From: Kalaharituber pfeilii
Lineage: Eukaryota > Ascomycota > Pezizomycetes > Pezizales > Pezizaceae
DNA: 64,000 nucleotides
Assembly: GCA_015179045.1 (NCBI GenBank)
Contig: WHUZ01000001.1
Location: forward strand, 1,116,001 to 1,180,000
Reading direction: 5' to 3'
Part shown: one piece after another, positions 1 through 12,657 of the stretch
Position numbering within the stretch: the stretch's first letter is position 1
Layout: every line of letters begins with the position of its first letter
Translations under genes and position numbers: made by a program
Notes under the pieces: generated by a model
Databases searched by the model: none
Seen by the model: only the letters and a program-made list of their open reading frames with translations
What the model was told of the DNA's origin: nothing

Positions 1-1094
1 GAGCCTTTTGTGGCTAATCACACTCACGTCCCCTCCTTACAGAGTGTATGTACAGTACAGTTGGAGCATTTGGGCCTTTTTGGAAAAAAGTTTATACATA
101 AGATATTGGATGGTGATTTCAACATTTGTATTAACAACACTTTCCGCTAGGCACTGCCAAGAGAAAAGGCTATGCAACGGTGCCTTACTTCCTAAATAGG
201 AACTATAGCCACAAAATGACAGGCACCAGGAGAGGAGGAGAAGGCGTAGATCATACCATGTCCCATACAAAACGAGGGGCTGTGGATAAACGATGTCCAT
301 GATAGGCAGCGATCGACTATGCTAGTTGTGCCAGCACTGGGAAGGGGCAAATTGTAGAAGATCGAGAGCAGTTCTCTCAGCATTGTCTATATTTGGGTCA
401 AAGTACTTCCAACATAGCTGTCATGTTGCTCTTAGTTAGACACATCTCCTTAGCAGTGGTATTGCTAATTTCTAATGGCCTGAGCTATCCTCTCAATTAT
501 CTCGTTTTTTTCCGGAATTATATCAAGTAAGGCAGGGTATAGTTTGGGTCTAAATGAGGGATTCGAATACTTCAAGGCCATAGAGTAGCAGCTGTTCAAT
601 AAAATTTGATGGCTGGATTGAAGTTGTTTAACCACACTACGCTTATGCTACACCAAAAAGGTGTAAATAGATGTCGAGGTATTTCTTTATGAGCAGTTGC
701 CAATGCTTGTATCTAACGCAACATTACACAAGCCTCGTAACGGGCCAAGAGACATGGCTCATGCCGCATTATATGCAAGACCTCTGATAAAAGCGCTGCT
801 GTGTCCCAAGAATTGTACTAAGGCAATCAAAGCTGGATTCATACTTGGGTACTACCGGTACATATGCCTCAGGGTAACAGGGGAAAAAAAAAGAAGACGG
901 ATAAGATCTAAAATAAACTATTTAAAATTCAATTGAATAAAATACTGTAAAATTAAAACGTGAAGAGTTCTGACTTCCTCGACGAATGACAATTGGGAAT
1001 CTTGGCATAAGACTAAAACTATGATAGTGCACATACAAAGGCCAAGCAAAACAATGCCCAGGTCCCCCTATTCAGCCCTAGCATCGTCCCCCAT
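1..1094. other. Gene-free AT-rich stretch
   Basis: I see no convincing gene here. The open frames are short and low in complexity, and none resembles a known family. The stretch lies downstream of the 3' end of the minus-strand ankyrin gene. Confidence 0.5.
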
Positions 1095-2986
1095 TCAGTG
1101 CCATTCCACAGGTGGAGGGGCCTGCAGGGCCTGCTCTTCAGGTGAGAGTTGCGACCAAAGATATTTCGCTACATCGCGGCAACTGGAGCTCAGTGCCCCC
1201 TGGTACGGTGTTTCTCTGTGCCTACCGAATCTTAGTGCCATCTGGTACGGCGTTTCTCCGTCCTTATCCTTGATATTTAGAGATGCACCATGCTCAACCA
1301 ATATCTTTGTAAGCGTGAGAGAGCGAATACTACCATGGAGCGGGGTGTGACCTGCTCTGTCGCGCTGGTCAATGATCTCCCATGCCCCTTGCTCCAAGAT
1401 TTCTGTCAACGCCTCGGGATCGCCCCCCTTCATGGCGCAATGTACTGCTGTCCACTGGTCATTGTCGCGTGCGAAAAGGTCCGCCCCTTTTCCAATTAAG
1501 AACCTTGCAATTGCTCTTTGACAGTGGTAGAGTGCCCTGAGCAAAGGTGTCATGCCAAACCAGCATCGTTCCTCGATGTCCACTCCCATCACAAGCAGCA
1601 ATCGTACCACGGTCTCGCTCCCTTCCTTCACCGCCATATTGATGCAACCAGTAAGGTCTGTCAGAGAAATAATGGAAGTTATTGCTTCAATGCTTGCTCC
1701 TCTCTTCAAGAGTAATCTGCAGATGCTTTCACGGCGCATATATGCAGCGTAAGCGAGTGGTGTTCGGCCTTTTGAATCACTCTCCTCTATATCTATTCCT
1801 AAAAAGAGTAGAGTTCGAATGACATTCTCGTTCCCCTCGCGAATGGCACGGTGGATGTGCCCCCAAGAAGACCACTTCAGTTTCAATTTTCGGTGTGAAC
1901 TGTGGCGACCAGCAGCTGAAGGAAGTGGAAATTGAACTTGGTAGGGTTGTGAGTCCCAGAGATCAGATAGACAAATAGGCAGCTGAACTACAGAGAGCTC
2001 CGAAATTGAAAGATCACCCAGGCTCATGTTTGAAAGTATCGACCAGCCACAACCTCCTGTGCGAGATAATGTGGAGTTAGAATCGCCGCTCATGCCACAA
2101 TTCTGAATTCGCTTGTAGGGCCTTGAATTCTTCAGTGCATCCGTGAACGATGGTAGCACAAATCGCATGGATCGCGAAGATAATGTGCTGCGAGATAATG
2201 ATGCTGTTCTAATCGATGCAGCATCGTCATTGTTGTCGGGGACCTGTAGCCTCGTGCTTGTGGCCTTAGGTTGAATATCGACTGCCGAAAACTCGATTTC
2301 GTCACTTATTGGAGGGTTGTTCCGGCTGATAAGTTCCTGCAACTGGGTTGAGATTGCATGGTTGGATTTTAATATTTTACCAACTGTTTCGTGCAATTTC
2401 GCAACGCTGTCACAAGCCTGTGCCGTGGTATTGCTGTGCAAAGAAATCAGTTTTCTACACTTCCCAAAAAAAGGTTAGAAGAGTTTATGCTTTATGCCTC
2501 TAGTTACCAATGAATAATCCCCAACATCAGATTCAAGCTCAACTTGTGCCGCTGCAGGTCCTCAATAAAGACCGCGACTTCTGCCTCCTTCCATAGTGCC
2601 CATTTGATCCTTTCGGACAAAAGGTTTGTTTTGTTTGCTGGAGGCTGCGGGCAGCTCAGATCACTAATCCCCACCATTTCAGTCAAATACTTGTCCAGGT
2701 TGGAACAGATCAAAACACATCCAGTTAATGTTGTAACAAGGTGATGAATAGACAATATTTTCAATCTGCTGGGACTTGGAGCATTAATTGCTCCAAGAAT
2801 AAACAGCTGGACCTGAGAGAAGATGACATTCATAGCTTGCATTTCCTCCATTAGGCGGTTGATGGATTGTGGTACCTGCTTCGCCCGCATCCCGCAATCA
2901 TGGATGTTCTTCAGCATGCTTACAATCTTTGCTGAGATTGCAATGATGCCGGCAATTGAAGCAGCAATAGACAGTGGTTCAGTCAT
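1095..2986 (-). CDS. Ankyrin-repeat protein with fungal N-terminal helical domain
   Basis: Two exons, 2986-2508 and 2433-1095, give about 605 residues. The intron is 74 nt and has a CTAAC branch site. The nearer AG acceptor would create a stop codon, so the acceptor at 2434 is chosen. The start at 2986 (MTEPLSIAASIAGIIAISAK) is preferred over an upstream ATG because this is the usual beginning of the fungal N-terminal domain found in NLR-like and ankyrin proteins. Residues 1-160 form that helical domain. The middle is Ser/Thr-rich. About six ankyrin repeats fill the C-terminal half, with motifs such as GRTPLAYAA, GMTPLLRAL and GHTPLHGSI. No NACHT or NB-ARC domain is visible. The architecture is known from fungal self/non-self and signalling proteins; a specific role here would be a guess. 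The gene appears intact. Confidence 0.8.
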
Positions 2987-5526
2987 CCCTTTAGGGTAGT
3001 TGGGTGGATTCTGGTGGAGAGAATGTGACTTAGCCCTGCGCGCAGGGAATGAATTCATCAATCGGCGACAGGAAGGCTAAACTGGTGTGAAGCAATTCCT
3101 AAATGGTGTTAATCTGTTCTGGGCTCAAGCCTCTGACTTTGCTCATGAGACTGGTAGCCGAACGATCGTGAAGAGTATGCCATTTCCAAGATGACAACTA
3201 CCACCAGTTGTCTCCCCTCATGCCCTCTTTGCCCAATAGGGTAGCTAGTCAGCTCTATTGTCTCAGTTTTGCAAATGCTAAGTGTGGCTTATAGTTGCGG
3301 TAGGGCATTATTACCAACTTTTACTTCTTGGAGATATTTAGACGAGAAGACTTTGATATCATAGCGCGCAAAATTGCTGTCTACATACATACTTGTATGG
3401 ACACCTATCTACAAGTATTTGTGTATCACTGCACGTGAATGTATTGAACGCTCAATTCTTGGCCTATTAAGATCTACCGGCAGTGGCTTACGGGTGGCTG
3501 CATACTGCATGATACTTCTGCTTGGATCATATGTGCTGGTACGAGCAATCTTATAACACCATGCTATATTAGACCGCGTCATGTCAGACTCCTTGCTGTA
3601 CCAGATTGTCTTCAACAGGGACAATTAGACTCGAGTCTACGCACATAGCCTTGGAATCAGATCCATTCCAGGAGATTCTTTTTCTCTCAGGGAATGTTAG
3701 GAATAGTTGTGTATTTATGAATAGCGATCTTTCTACTTCGTTGCATAGTACTTCACTGGAGTTAGGAGACTACGTGCGTATGGGATATCATGTTGAGCAT
3801 GTTGGTTGCTGGGTGCTGCCATTTTGCGCTTATGCCGCTCGCCAAATTGGTTCAAGAGTTCAAAGCTATGCCAAGAATCTAACTAGTGGAATACTTGTGG
3901 TCTCCAGCGATGGAGGTTACCATAAGCACCATGGAGAGGTGTGCTTAGAGTTGAGGGCCCTGGTTTCCGAGCTTTCCATGATTATGCTGCCTTTACAGTG
4001 TCAGTAATATTGTGCGTCGATTTGCATTTAGCTTAGTAACGGTTCAGTCAAGCGATGATGGCATTGTTCTACCTCAATTAGAATCCATGGTAATAATGAT
4101 TTAGAATAAAGAATTGCACTATACAATTACCAACTAGTTATCATAGCCATGTGCTGTCATGCAACAGACGTTGTATTGCAGTGGATCTCTGACAATTACG
4201 TTGTAGTCTCTAAGCTGTTGTGGTAACAGCATCTCGTGACACAACAACTCTTGTCATAACTTGTGCCTCTAATGACTACCTCACCAGTACTCGATAGTTG
4301 TGAGTGCGGATTTCTATCATGCAACAACTTCTCGTCGCTCCTTTGAACCGTAGAACATACGATACGATAGTTAAGTAGTGTCAGCCGCCAGATTTTCCTC
4401 TTCTGTCACACGAACAACCATTGGATGGACGCTTAACCGTAACGCACAGACACTTACCCTGAAATATTTCCTCCGATCTAGTTTCCTTGTAGCCAGCTTA
4501 TTAGTTTATACTTACATGGGCCTAGGTTACAAAAGCTTCCATCCTACGATAGCCAAACTACGTAAATTCCCCTAAATTTGTCACGCTCACCACCATATCC
4601 TCTCTCTCATCTTCCACGCCAAGCTTTCTTGCACACGAAGAGTAACAATCCCTAAACCGTTACCCTGCTATATAAAGTACAAATAGTCAATACCTTAACG
4701 TCAACAGCCTCACCCATTCGTACCGAACCATCATTATACACCTCCCTCTCCCCAACAGTAACAAGTAGGGGCTCCATATAGGGGGAGGGGGAAGAACACA
4801 TGAATTGGTGTACGACTGTTGGGTGAAGGTAAGCGAAGCATCCCAAATTTCGCTAGTATGGTACACATTAACCTGATGGGCACACCGTGGAGTTGCCGAA
4901 ACCGTTTCGATTGCTAAAGCCCAGCTACGATTGATGACACTCCTCCCCCAAGGTCGGCCTATCAAGGGGCGTATAAGCAAAACACATAGGTAAGATTAAT
5001 TGCACTAATCCCTTGTAAAGAAGTTTTACAACGATTTGTGCGGCCGACAAAACTTTTGGTACAAGTAGCGTTGCTATGACTGCGGATTAGTCTCGTGAAC
5101 CAATTGCGGATGAATAGTCCTGACCCTCATAGCTTATTGTCGTTGATGAGCCTACCACCAATTTGGATAGAGACAATATTAAATTCTTAGCAAGGGGTCT
5201 ATCAAAGATCATCTAAGCTCACCACAAACAAGCAAACTTTAGACTCTATAAGTGCTCCGAAAAAAACAAAATTTTGTGGAGTTAATGGTGGCATTCAATG
5301 CATGAAGAGTTTTCTAAGGTATATGAATTGCTCTGATTACTGTGATCATTTCTACCGTGTCTCGAAAGACAAATGTCCATTATTGAAATGTGAGTAAGGA
5401 GAAGCTTCAAATCTTTCACAGAACTAGCTAATGTGACTTTCAGGCAATCAATTTCTGAGATGGTATAATTTTTTGAGGAAATAGATATCATAGAACAACC
5501 TCAATAAATAGTGCATCTATAACTAT
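2987..5526. other. Gene-free AT-rich stretch
   Basis: Short open frames on both strands (for example 3606-4007, 133 codons from a TTG) show no recognisable domain or splice structure. The 4,200-4,340 part has scattered TGTTG and CAACAA motifs that could be very old LTR debris, but nothing can be bounded. Confidence 0.4.
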
Positions 5527-6842
5527 TCAAGTCACATCATGAGAATCATTGTCGTCATCCTCTGCCCCGGAGTGATCACTCAAATGCTCAAAAGGCAAGA
5601 ACCTGAAGTCAATGAAGCTTGGCGTTCCTCCTTCATGATCAATCATGAATTGCAAGCTCAATACTCCGACATTGTCTCCTCTGATGCTTACTTTGGAGGC
5701 TGTTGCCATTGCTTTAATGGCATGTTTGACAAAACTGAATTTGTATCTTTATGTTTGTTAGCTTCCCAAGCAGGTAGAAATGTGAGGGTTTCTAATTACT
5801 CACGTGTTCGCGATCTGCCCTGGGACTTGGAAAGTCTCTAACATTGTGCGTGTGAATTCGACCATTGTACTTCCCATAGAGCCTACGGAAGATAGGCTGA
5901 AATGTGGCTGCCGAGGAGACGCAGTAATGACCAGTCGATCTGGACAGTTGCCAGAGAGCTCTTCAACAGCATCATACAGCCAACCAGCCTTGAGAAGCCT
6001 CGTCAGTGCTTAGATCTACAGATTGTAAATCAACACCTGCCTTCATGATGATCTTCTGGGCTAATGCATCCCGCGCAATGGGGATTTCCTCCAATCCCTC
6101 CACTTCGTATGTCACGAGCTCACATGTCGTAGTCACTCCGCTTTCTTCAAGTCTATGTAGCCCGCTGATCAGAACCCCATTCCTGCGCCTTCCCCACCGC
6201 CCACAGATCAAGAAGAAGCAAAACGAACATGATACTTAAGGGGCTTCCCTTCTCTTCATACAAAATTCTGCATGTCCCATTAATCCTCAGCGTCTGCTGA
6301 TCAAATATCAGATTTCTGTTCAGGCTGCTCGTGACAATACTGCCTCCTGCAGGAGCACCTGCAGCGTACCGCTCGCGAGCAGAGTCAGCGCCAAAGAGCT
6401 GGAGGCATTCGAGGAGGGCGGAGAGGGAGATGCCAAAGCAGGTGGTGGCATCAAGGTCCTCGGATGAGGTGTTTGTGGGGGCAGTAGGCTCGATATCAGG
6501 TTCACCCACCAGATGTGGGTGGTAGGTGTACGTGCTAAAGAGCTTCCGGTCGAGGAAGGCATGGCCTAGGTGGGCGTTACAATTGGATCGAGTTTAAGGA
6601 ATGTGCGGCGGGTAAAGGAGTCTAGTCCTCCAGGAAAGAGCACAAGAACTCAAAGAAGGGAAGAAAAGATGTGGGCTACCTTGCATGACCCGGGAGTCTT
6701 CCACACTTACTCTAATGCCATCCGTAGAGATCTGTACCTGTGCACGCGGGGCGAAGCCGACACATCTGAGGATGGAGAAGAGCTGGCGAGCGGAGCTTGT
6801 CACGGCGCTGAAGCAGGGTGGGGTGGCAGCTGCGGCGCTCAT
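5527..6842 (-). CDS. rad1: DNA damage checkpoint clamp subunit Rad1 (9-1-1 complex)
   Basis: Rad1 forms the ring-shaped Rad9-Rad1-Hus1 clamp that is loaded at damaged DNA and activates the ATR/Mec1 checkpoint. Five exons are inferred: 6842-6680, 6565-6229, 6152-6035, 5988-5804 and 5746-5527. They total 1023 nt, or 340 residues. Conserved pieces appear in order: FSAVTSSARQLFSILR near the N-terminus, GHAFLDRKLFSTYTY across intron 1, TTTCELVTYEVEG, GWLYDAVEELS, LSSVGSMGSTMVEFT, and the C-terminal KVSIRGDNVGVLSLQFMI, followed by an acidic tail. Introns are 114, 76, 46 and 57 nt. Intron 2 uses a GTTCGT donor, also seen in the RFC gene in this window. Intron 3 uses GTTGAT with a CTGAC branch site. 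The gene appears intact; the exact borders of introns 2 and 3 are the least certain part. Confidence 0.85.
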
Positions 6843-8282
6843 GGCTGGCAGGCGGTGCATGTTTTCACGTGGAAGCTATGGGATCCATCCGCCCTGCCCA
6901 GTGGTTGCACTACCCCCCCCGTAGACTAACGCCTCACCCACTACATATCATAGCTCCCATGAGAACAGAGTACCGCTGGAAAGAGGTACTAGGGAAGTCG
7001 AGGGCGGCTTGGAGAGGCAATGTAGGATTGCTAGAAATTACGCGCCACAAAATTAAAACATGTTGCCCCGGTTCCAACTTATCCTGGGCACGAGACTATG
7101 CAATCATGGTGCGTGGTTGGATAAGATACTACGATTGAGCAAGCCCTACCGGTATATTACCTGAGGGGGAGAAGGCTGGCTTCATCTGTATGAGCACTAT
7201 GATACTTACATACATATCTAGTCTCGTGCCAAGCTATGGACTGGAGAGCTTGCAGATCAGAAACCAGCACATTAGGTTGCTTGACATGCCAAGCCCCTGA
7301 TTAACACATGACATCTTCAATGGCACTCTTGACTATTGATAAGGCACTATGGCCAAAAACTTACTTTTCCCCAGCATCTCTGTCCTTGCAATGGTATTCT
7401 GCTTAGACCTATTCAGGCAGATGGCCTCATCACCGCTCCATTATAACCTTGCATTAGGTTCTTTATAGCAAATCTCAGCCAGTGGTCGAGTCAGCGTTTC
7501 ATCAAAAGGGCTCCCATGCAGTGGTTTTTTTACGAATCAGACATCAAGTCAATTCTTAGAGCAGCTCTAATCTCGTAACGAGCAGCGCCCCAATGGTCAA
7601 CAATTTTGCCAAATCTCCCTGCACTTCCACCAGCACTTGAACTTCTATCTAAAGGACTTGTACTTGAACATCATGCAAATCTGCAATTGCAGCACTCATA
7701 GCTTCAGAGGACCTTGAAGGTGAAGATCTATACCAAATCAGGACTTACCCCGCTAGAAATAGCAACTCGAACTAGGCTTGAGATTAAAAAGTCTGAAGCG
7801 CTACTTCCTTCAAATGATTCTGTGGAATGGGGCAGCGTCGGTAGCTCAATATAGTGGGAAGGTAGCATTCAATTGTAATGTCTTTTGGCTTTGCACTAAT
7901 GTGTATTTATTGCTACTGTGTAGGATGAAATTTGTCCGATTGTTAGCAGACTTGCAACCACGATTGCAGAATGGTCTTCTGAATGCGGTAGAATTCTGTG
8001 CGGAAAATTTTGTTGATACACTTTTTGTCAGGAATCTTGTACGGAAGTCGTTCTCCAGCTCAAATATCCAGTGATTTGGTCATGATAGGGATATTATACC
8101 TGGGTTTTATAAGACTGTAGCTTACAAGTTCATACTGTGCTCGATTCGATCACGGAGTAAGTGCATCACCATCCCAAATATTGCATGGCTGCTAAATTAT
8201 TTAAGACCTATAGATGTGTCAACTTTTTTACTGAACAGGCCACTATCTCCTTTTTTTCATCTCCACTATTCTCAAGTCAATT
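6843..8282. other. Gene-free stretch upstream of rad1
   Basis: Holds the rad1 promoter side and then AT-rich sequence. The frame 7778-8074 (98 codons) has no recognisable domain. It could belong to the decayed gene that follows, but I cannot join them. Confidence 0.35.
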
Positions 8283-8692
8283 CTGAAGGATAGTACAAAG
8301 TCCCTAGATGCACTGAAAGGATTAATATGTACACCTTTAATGTTTGAAGAAACCAAGAAGCATGCTATGCTTGACAAACTGCGAGAAGACCGTGTCATAG
8401 ATATCGCCCCCTTCGTGAGTAAGAAGTGAACATTTGCTAAGATAACTTTTGGTGATAGATGAATATCTAAAGTGGATGGCATAAAAGATCTAATGCACTA
8501 CATGATGACGGATTACCTGGGTCGAAAGCCCTAGAAACTCATATCGTCACTGAGGAATACATCACCATGCTGGAGAGCATGGCGAGGAAGCCTTTGGATA
8601 CAGAAGGCTGGACAGAGGTAAAGGTTGACTTGCATGCCGGTTTAGATGCAAAGCTGGCAGACAGCCCAGGTCTCCAAAGCTAAACCCGGTAC
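8283..8692 (+). pseudogene. Decayed coding fragment of unknown family
   Basis: From 8283 the frame encodes a protein-like stretch containing LDALKGLICTPLMFEETKKH and DKLREDRVIDIAPFV. It is then broken by TGA at 8427-8429 and at 8460-8462. Both TGA codons sit where tryptophan would be natural (KK-stop-TFAKITFGDR-stop-ISK). A frame change near 8531 leads to a second stretch containing THIVTEEYITMLESMARKPL. The composition is that of a real globular protein, but I do not recognise the family. TGG-to-TGA changes are typical of RIP or neutral decay. The ends of the former gene are not visible. Confidence 0.45.
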
Positions 8693-10514
8693 CGGTGATC
8701 AGAAAATGCTGCGTAAGATGATAAGGATTCATATTCGCGGTATTGAGGAGCATGCAGGATATTTTGTGGCCCCATGACTCAAGTCCTCAATCACCGAGAA
8801 AGCATAATCTTATGCCATACAACAAGCGGAGTTAGTCTCAGTTCTGGAGACTGGGGAGGACGCCCTTTCGATGACCATCGAATGGCAGAAAGTAATGTTT
8901 CATCTCTTTCTTAGAAAAAGCAAATGTAATTGTGACTGACTTTGCGGAGTTATGGCCAGTTACTAGCGCATATGTTGGGCTCATCTTCAGTGCCTCCTCA
9001 TATTAATGTCCTTTTGAACCATATTTATCCACTGGCGGCCGCGAAATTTACGCACATCAAACATTTACATAGCATTGCAATAGCTACTTGCTTAAAGAGT
9101 CCTTTGTGACAAGAGATATACTCAATTCCAGCTGCATTATACAGCTCTATATGGCATTAGCGACACCTCATTGTGTTCAAACTAGCAGGGTACTTAGTAT
9201 AATACTCAGGCACCTACTTTTAGCGCAACTAGAGAAACTCGAGAATTGATTAAAGCCACTGAGATGGATATCCCTCCATTTGCCAATTTTAAGGCAGTGC
9301 TTCAAGTTACGCAAATGCGGCCAAGCTTGAGCGGTCACTTGAGGATTCTTGAAAAAAATCTAATCACATTCATGGAAGCCATTCGATTCCGCTGGATCCC
9401 ATGTTCTAATAATAACACTGATATTATTACATGCAGAGCAGTGTGTTGAGAGCTTCAGGGTAATTACCAATACAAAGACTCCCAGGTTAATATGCTGACA
9501 AACCCAATACAGAAAAGATGCTGCGAAGCTCTGCGAGATCTGCGAAGCTCTGCGAGATCTGCGAAGCTCCTCAAAATCCTTCAACCAAAAGTTCACAAAA
9601 ATATTTGCAATGAGTTGGTCAAGAATTAAGCATACAGTCGCCTCTCACACATATCTACCAGGGGGTGACTTCAATTGACTCAGGCAAATCCCAGGTTGAT
9701 AATAGTCGTCTCTAACGATTGCGTCATACATTTACTTTGGTTCGTTTATTTACAATTACCCCAATACTACTCAGAAGTGTCCGTCTCCAATGCACCAGCG
9801 CAGCATCGTTTTTCTTTGGCTAGAGGTTTTGCCAAGTACTGTTGTCTCCCACTTGTTGCCTGCCAAGAAAGTTTGACTAAACTTTTCAACCTCGAGGCAA
9901 AAATAATATTTCAAACCAGGGACCGAATTGGCCGTCGGATAGTTATTAACTGGCTTCAATCTGGAAAGCTCCATATTCTGATTTTAGAAATCCAGTCTCT
10001 TTATCAGGCGAGGACTGTTTTTGTAATCAACAAGTGTCAGCACCTCATCGAGACTACTTACCCGTCACACCCCTGTCTTGGCTAGTCCATTTGTTGCTTT
10101 TGGCGTCTCGCACGCCATTCTCGCATGAAATTTTATCATCGCATCCCAGCATCCCTGAGGTTGGAATGCGTCAGTTAACGTATAGACTATCTCCCTCCTC
10201 AACTGCTAGTGGACACGAAGAGGCCATTGGAGATGAATAGGACTTCGTAGTACGGGCCCAACTAAAGGAAATAAAATGGGGGGAAACGATGAGGTTGCCT
10301 TGTCATCATGCTGTGGCTATTCCCTTAATATATCCTATTTTACCTTTTCCATTCCCATTCATTCTTGCTCATCTGACCAGAGTATATATCTTGCACTCAT
10401 TGGCACTTTTAAACCAGTCAAAATTTCTACTCTATTTCGTTTTCTTCTTCTAAGCATACCAAATAGAGAAGTTACCTTCTTACCTTACCTACCCACCGGT
10501 ATAAAAAAATTGAA
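8693..10514. other. Gene-free stretch upstream of MET16
   Basis: No gene is recognised. It contains one small tandem repeat (9521-9569) and, at its right end, the MET16 promoter and 5' UTR. Confidence 0.4.
9521..9569. repeat. 19-bp tandem repeat, about 2.5 copies
   Basis: The unit CTGCGAAGCTCTGCGAGAT occurs perfectly at 9521-9539 and 9540-9558. A partial third copy ends at 9569. It lies in non-coding DNA. Confidence 0.85.
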
Positions 10515-11565
10515 ATGGATAGATCTCGCTCTCTCTCAATGGATAAAGCTCAGGACTCGGGATATTCCACTGCCTCTGGGTCTCAGACTCTTCCTGAGGT
10601 TTACTTTTCTCCGCCACATCTCAAATACATTAACTCCAAGTTAAAGGATCTTGAGCCAGAAGGTATGTTGAGTATTAATCATAGCAGATATTGTTGCTCT
10701 TAGTAGCTAGATTTTAACATTATCGGTTACAGACATCCTAAAATGGTGCCTAATCACACTACCTGGTCTCTTCCAAACTACTGCCTTCGGTCTCACTGGC
10801 CTAGTGACCCTCGACATGCTCTCCAAGATCACCGCTGGCACAGGCCAAAAAATTGACCTCATCTTTCTTGATACTCTCTACCACTTCAAGGAGACACTTG
10901 AGCTTGTCAAGCGGGTCAAGGCCAAGTATTCTGACGTTAGAATTCATGTCTTCAAGCCAGCTGGCATGGACACCACGGAGGAATTTGAGAAGACCCATGG
11001 TGAGAGACTGTGGGAGACCAATGATACCCTTTACGACTATCTTGCCAAGGTTGAGCCGGCACAGCGTGCGTACGATGTATTGAATGTAAAAGCAGTCTTG
11101 ACAGGAAGGCGGAGGAGTCAGGGTGGCCAGAGGGGGGATTTGGATATTGTGGAGGTGGATGAAGCAGGGTTGATAAAAGTCAATCCTTTGGCAAATTGGA
11201 CTTTTGTGCAGGTGAAGGAGTACATTACCAAACATGATGTGCCGTACAATGTGTTGTTGGATAGAGGGTATAAAAGTGTTGGGGATTGGCATAGCACAAG
11301 GTCAGTAGCAACCTCTGTTTCGTTTTCTATTATGACTTTGATTTAGTTGTACTGACGGAAATATTTTCCTTGTGCAGTCCGGTTGCTGAAGGTGAAGACG
11401 AACGGTCAGGCCGCTGGAAGGGCGAGAAAAAAAACCGAATGTGGCATCCACAACCCGCGATCAAAATATGGCCAGTATCTCCGACTGCAAGCGATGAAGG
11501 AGCAAGAGGAGGCGTTGAAGAAGGCTCTTACCCGTGTGCAACTTTCTCAAGCTGAGGTTGCATAA
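10515..11565 (+). CDS. MET16: Phosphoadenylyl-sulfate (PAPS) reductase, with an apparent frameshift
   Basis: Reduces PAPS to sulfite with thioredoxin in assimilatory sulfate reduction, in the cytosol. Exons are 10515-10662, 10733-11300 and 11378 onward, with introns of 70 and 77 nt. Family sequence is continuous through LPGLFQTTAFGLTGLVTLDM, LIFLDTLYHFKETLELV, GDWHST and SPVAEGEDERSGRWKGE. An eight-A run at 11427-11434 then throws the frame. As written, the protein ends at 11555 without the catalytic cysteine. The other frame holds the expected KTECGIHNPRSKYGQYLRLQ and ends at 11565. Seven A's instead of eight would give an intact 300-residue protein. A homopolymer base-calling error is the simplest explanation; a real null allele is the alternative. 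Confidence 0.85.
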
Positions 11566-12613
11566 AGAAAGATCAAAGAAATTCCCGTGAACCTCATTTT
11601 GCTATGTTTATTTGATATCATTGTTTCGGGGGTGATGCGGGCTTTTAGACTTGGCTGAGGTTTATTGACATTTTTGTGATTTCCTTTCGTTGGGTTGCTT
11701 TGGTTGGGGTTATGTTTTTCGCTTTTTTATTAAGCATATCTTGTCTAGTCTGGGACGCTTCCAATATTCGGCGTTAATTGCATATTTCAAAGTTTTTGGG
11801 TTTGTCACGGTTTGAGAAAATGTGAAGGAAAGGTGGTTTGGAGACTGAGAACACACATGAAGGGAATATGAGCAAAGGGAAAGTCTATTGACAGTATGGA
11901 GTTATCAGATTGGAAGGAATATGTGCATGTGTATGTGATGGATACTTGTGTTCTAAGAATTGTATTACCTAGATATAGATTCATTACTTACATCCTTAGG
12001 TCTTTCCGTGTATGGTTCTTAATCTCGAGTTGTTTTCGCTCTCTTGCTTAAAGTACATATATAAGTAGTTGGACCGCATGAAAATACCATCGATTTTGAC
12101 AGGAAGTCTCATAATTAGAGGTAGATATGTCAGTTCCAGGAACTGTTACACTGGTAACAGCTGTCGTGTCGCCGTAACAATCGTCGTCGTTGTCGTCGTC
12201 ATCACGGTCTCCGTCATCATTGCTCGTTGGTGTTGTCATTGTATTTGTAGCACTCGTCGTTGGCCACACAGTCAACATCTCCGTCCTACAAACAGCCGAT
12301 TCAACACCGGCAATGGCCTGGGTGGGTGGTTAATCGCTTGGGCGATTCAACTACAGGGCAACTGGCAAATGTCCTCAACTGTTGATCAACGGCCCGCTTC
12401 GCAAGAAGTACATCTAAAAATTAATAAAAATAATAATTGCGGTGAGGATGGAGTGGAGAGTGGAATCTAAGTACAGGACTATCTAGAAACATGCAGAAGT
12501 CAAGATTTGAACACCTTCTGCCGAAGCTTTTTCGATTTTTTTTCTTGTTTTTTTACTTTCATATTGATCATCCGGCCAAAGAGCTACGGTATCGGTAGTG
12601 ATGTTTATCATCG

Positions 12614-12657
<44 letters not shown>

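Noticed and set aside
3606..4007. 133-codon plus-strand frame as a gene
   Set aside because: It begins at TTG, has no recognisable family, and sits in AT-rich decayed DNA. It could be a small unknown gene, but I cannot support it.
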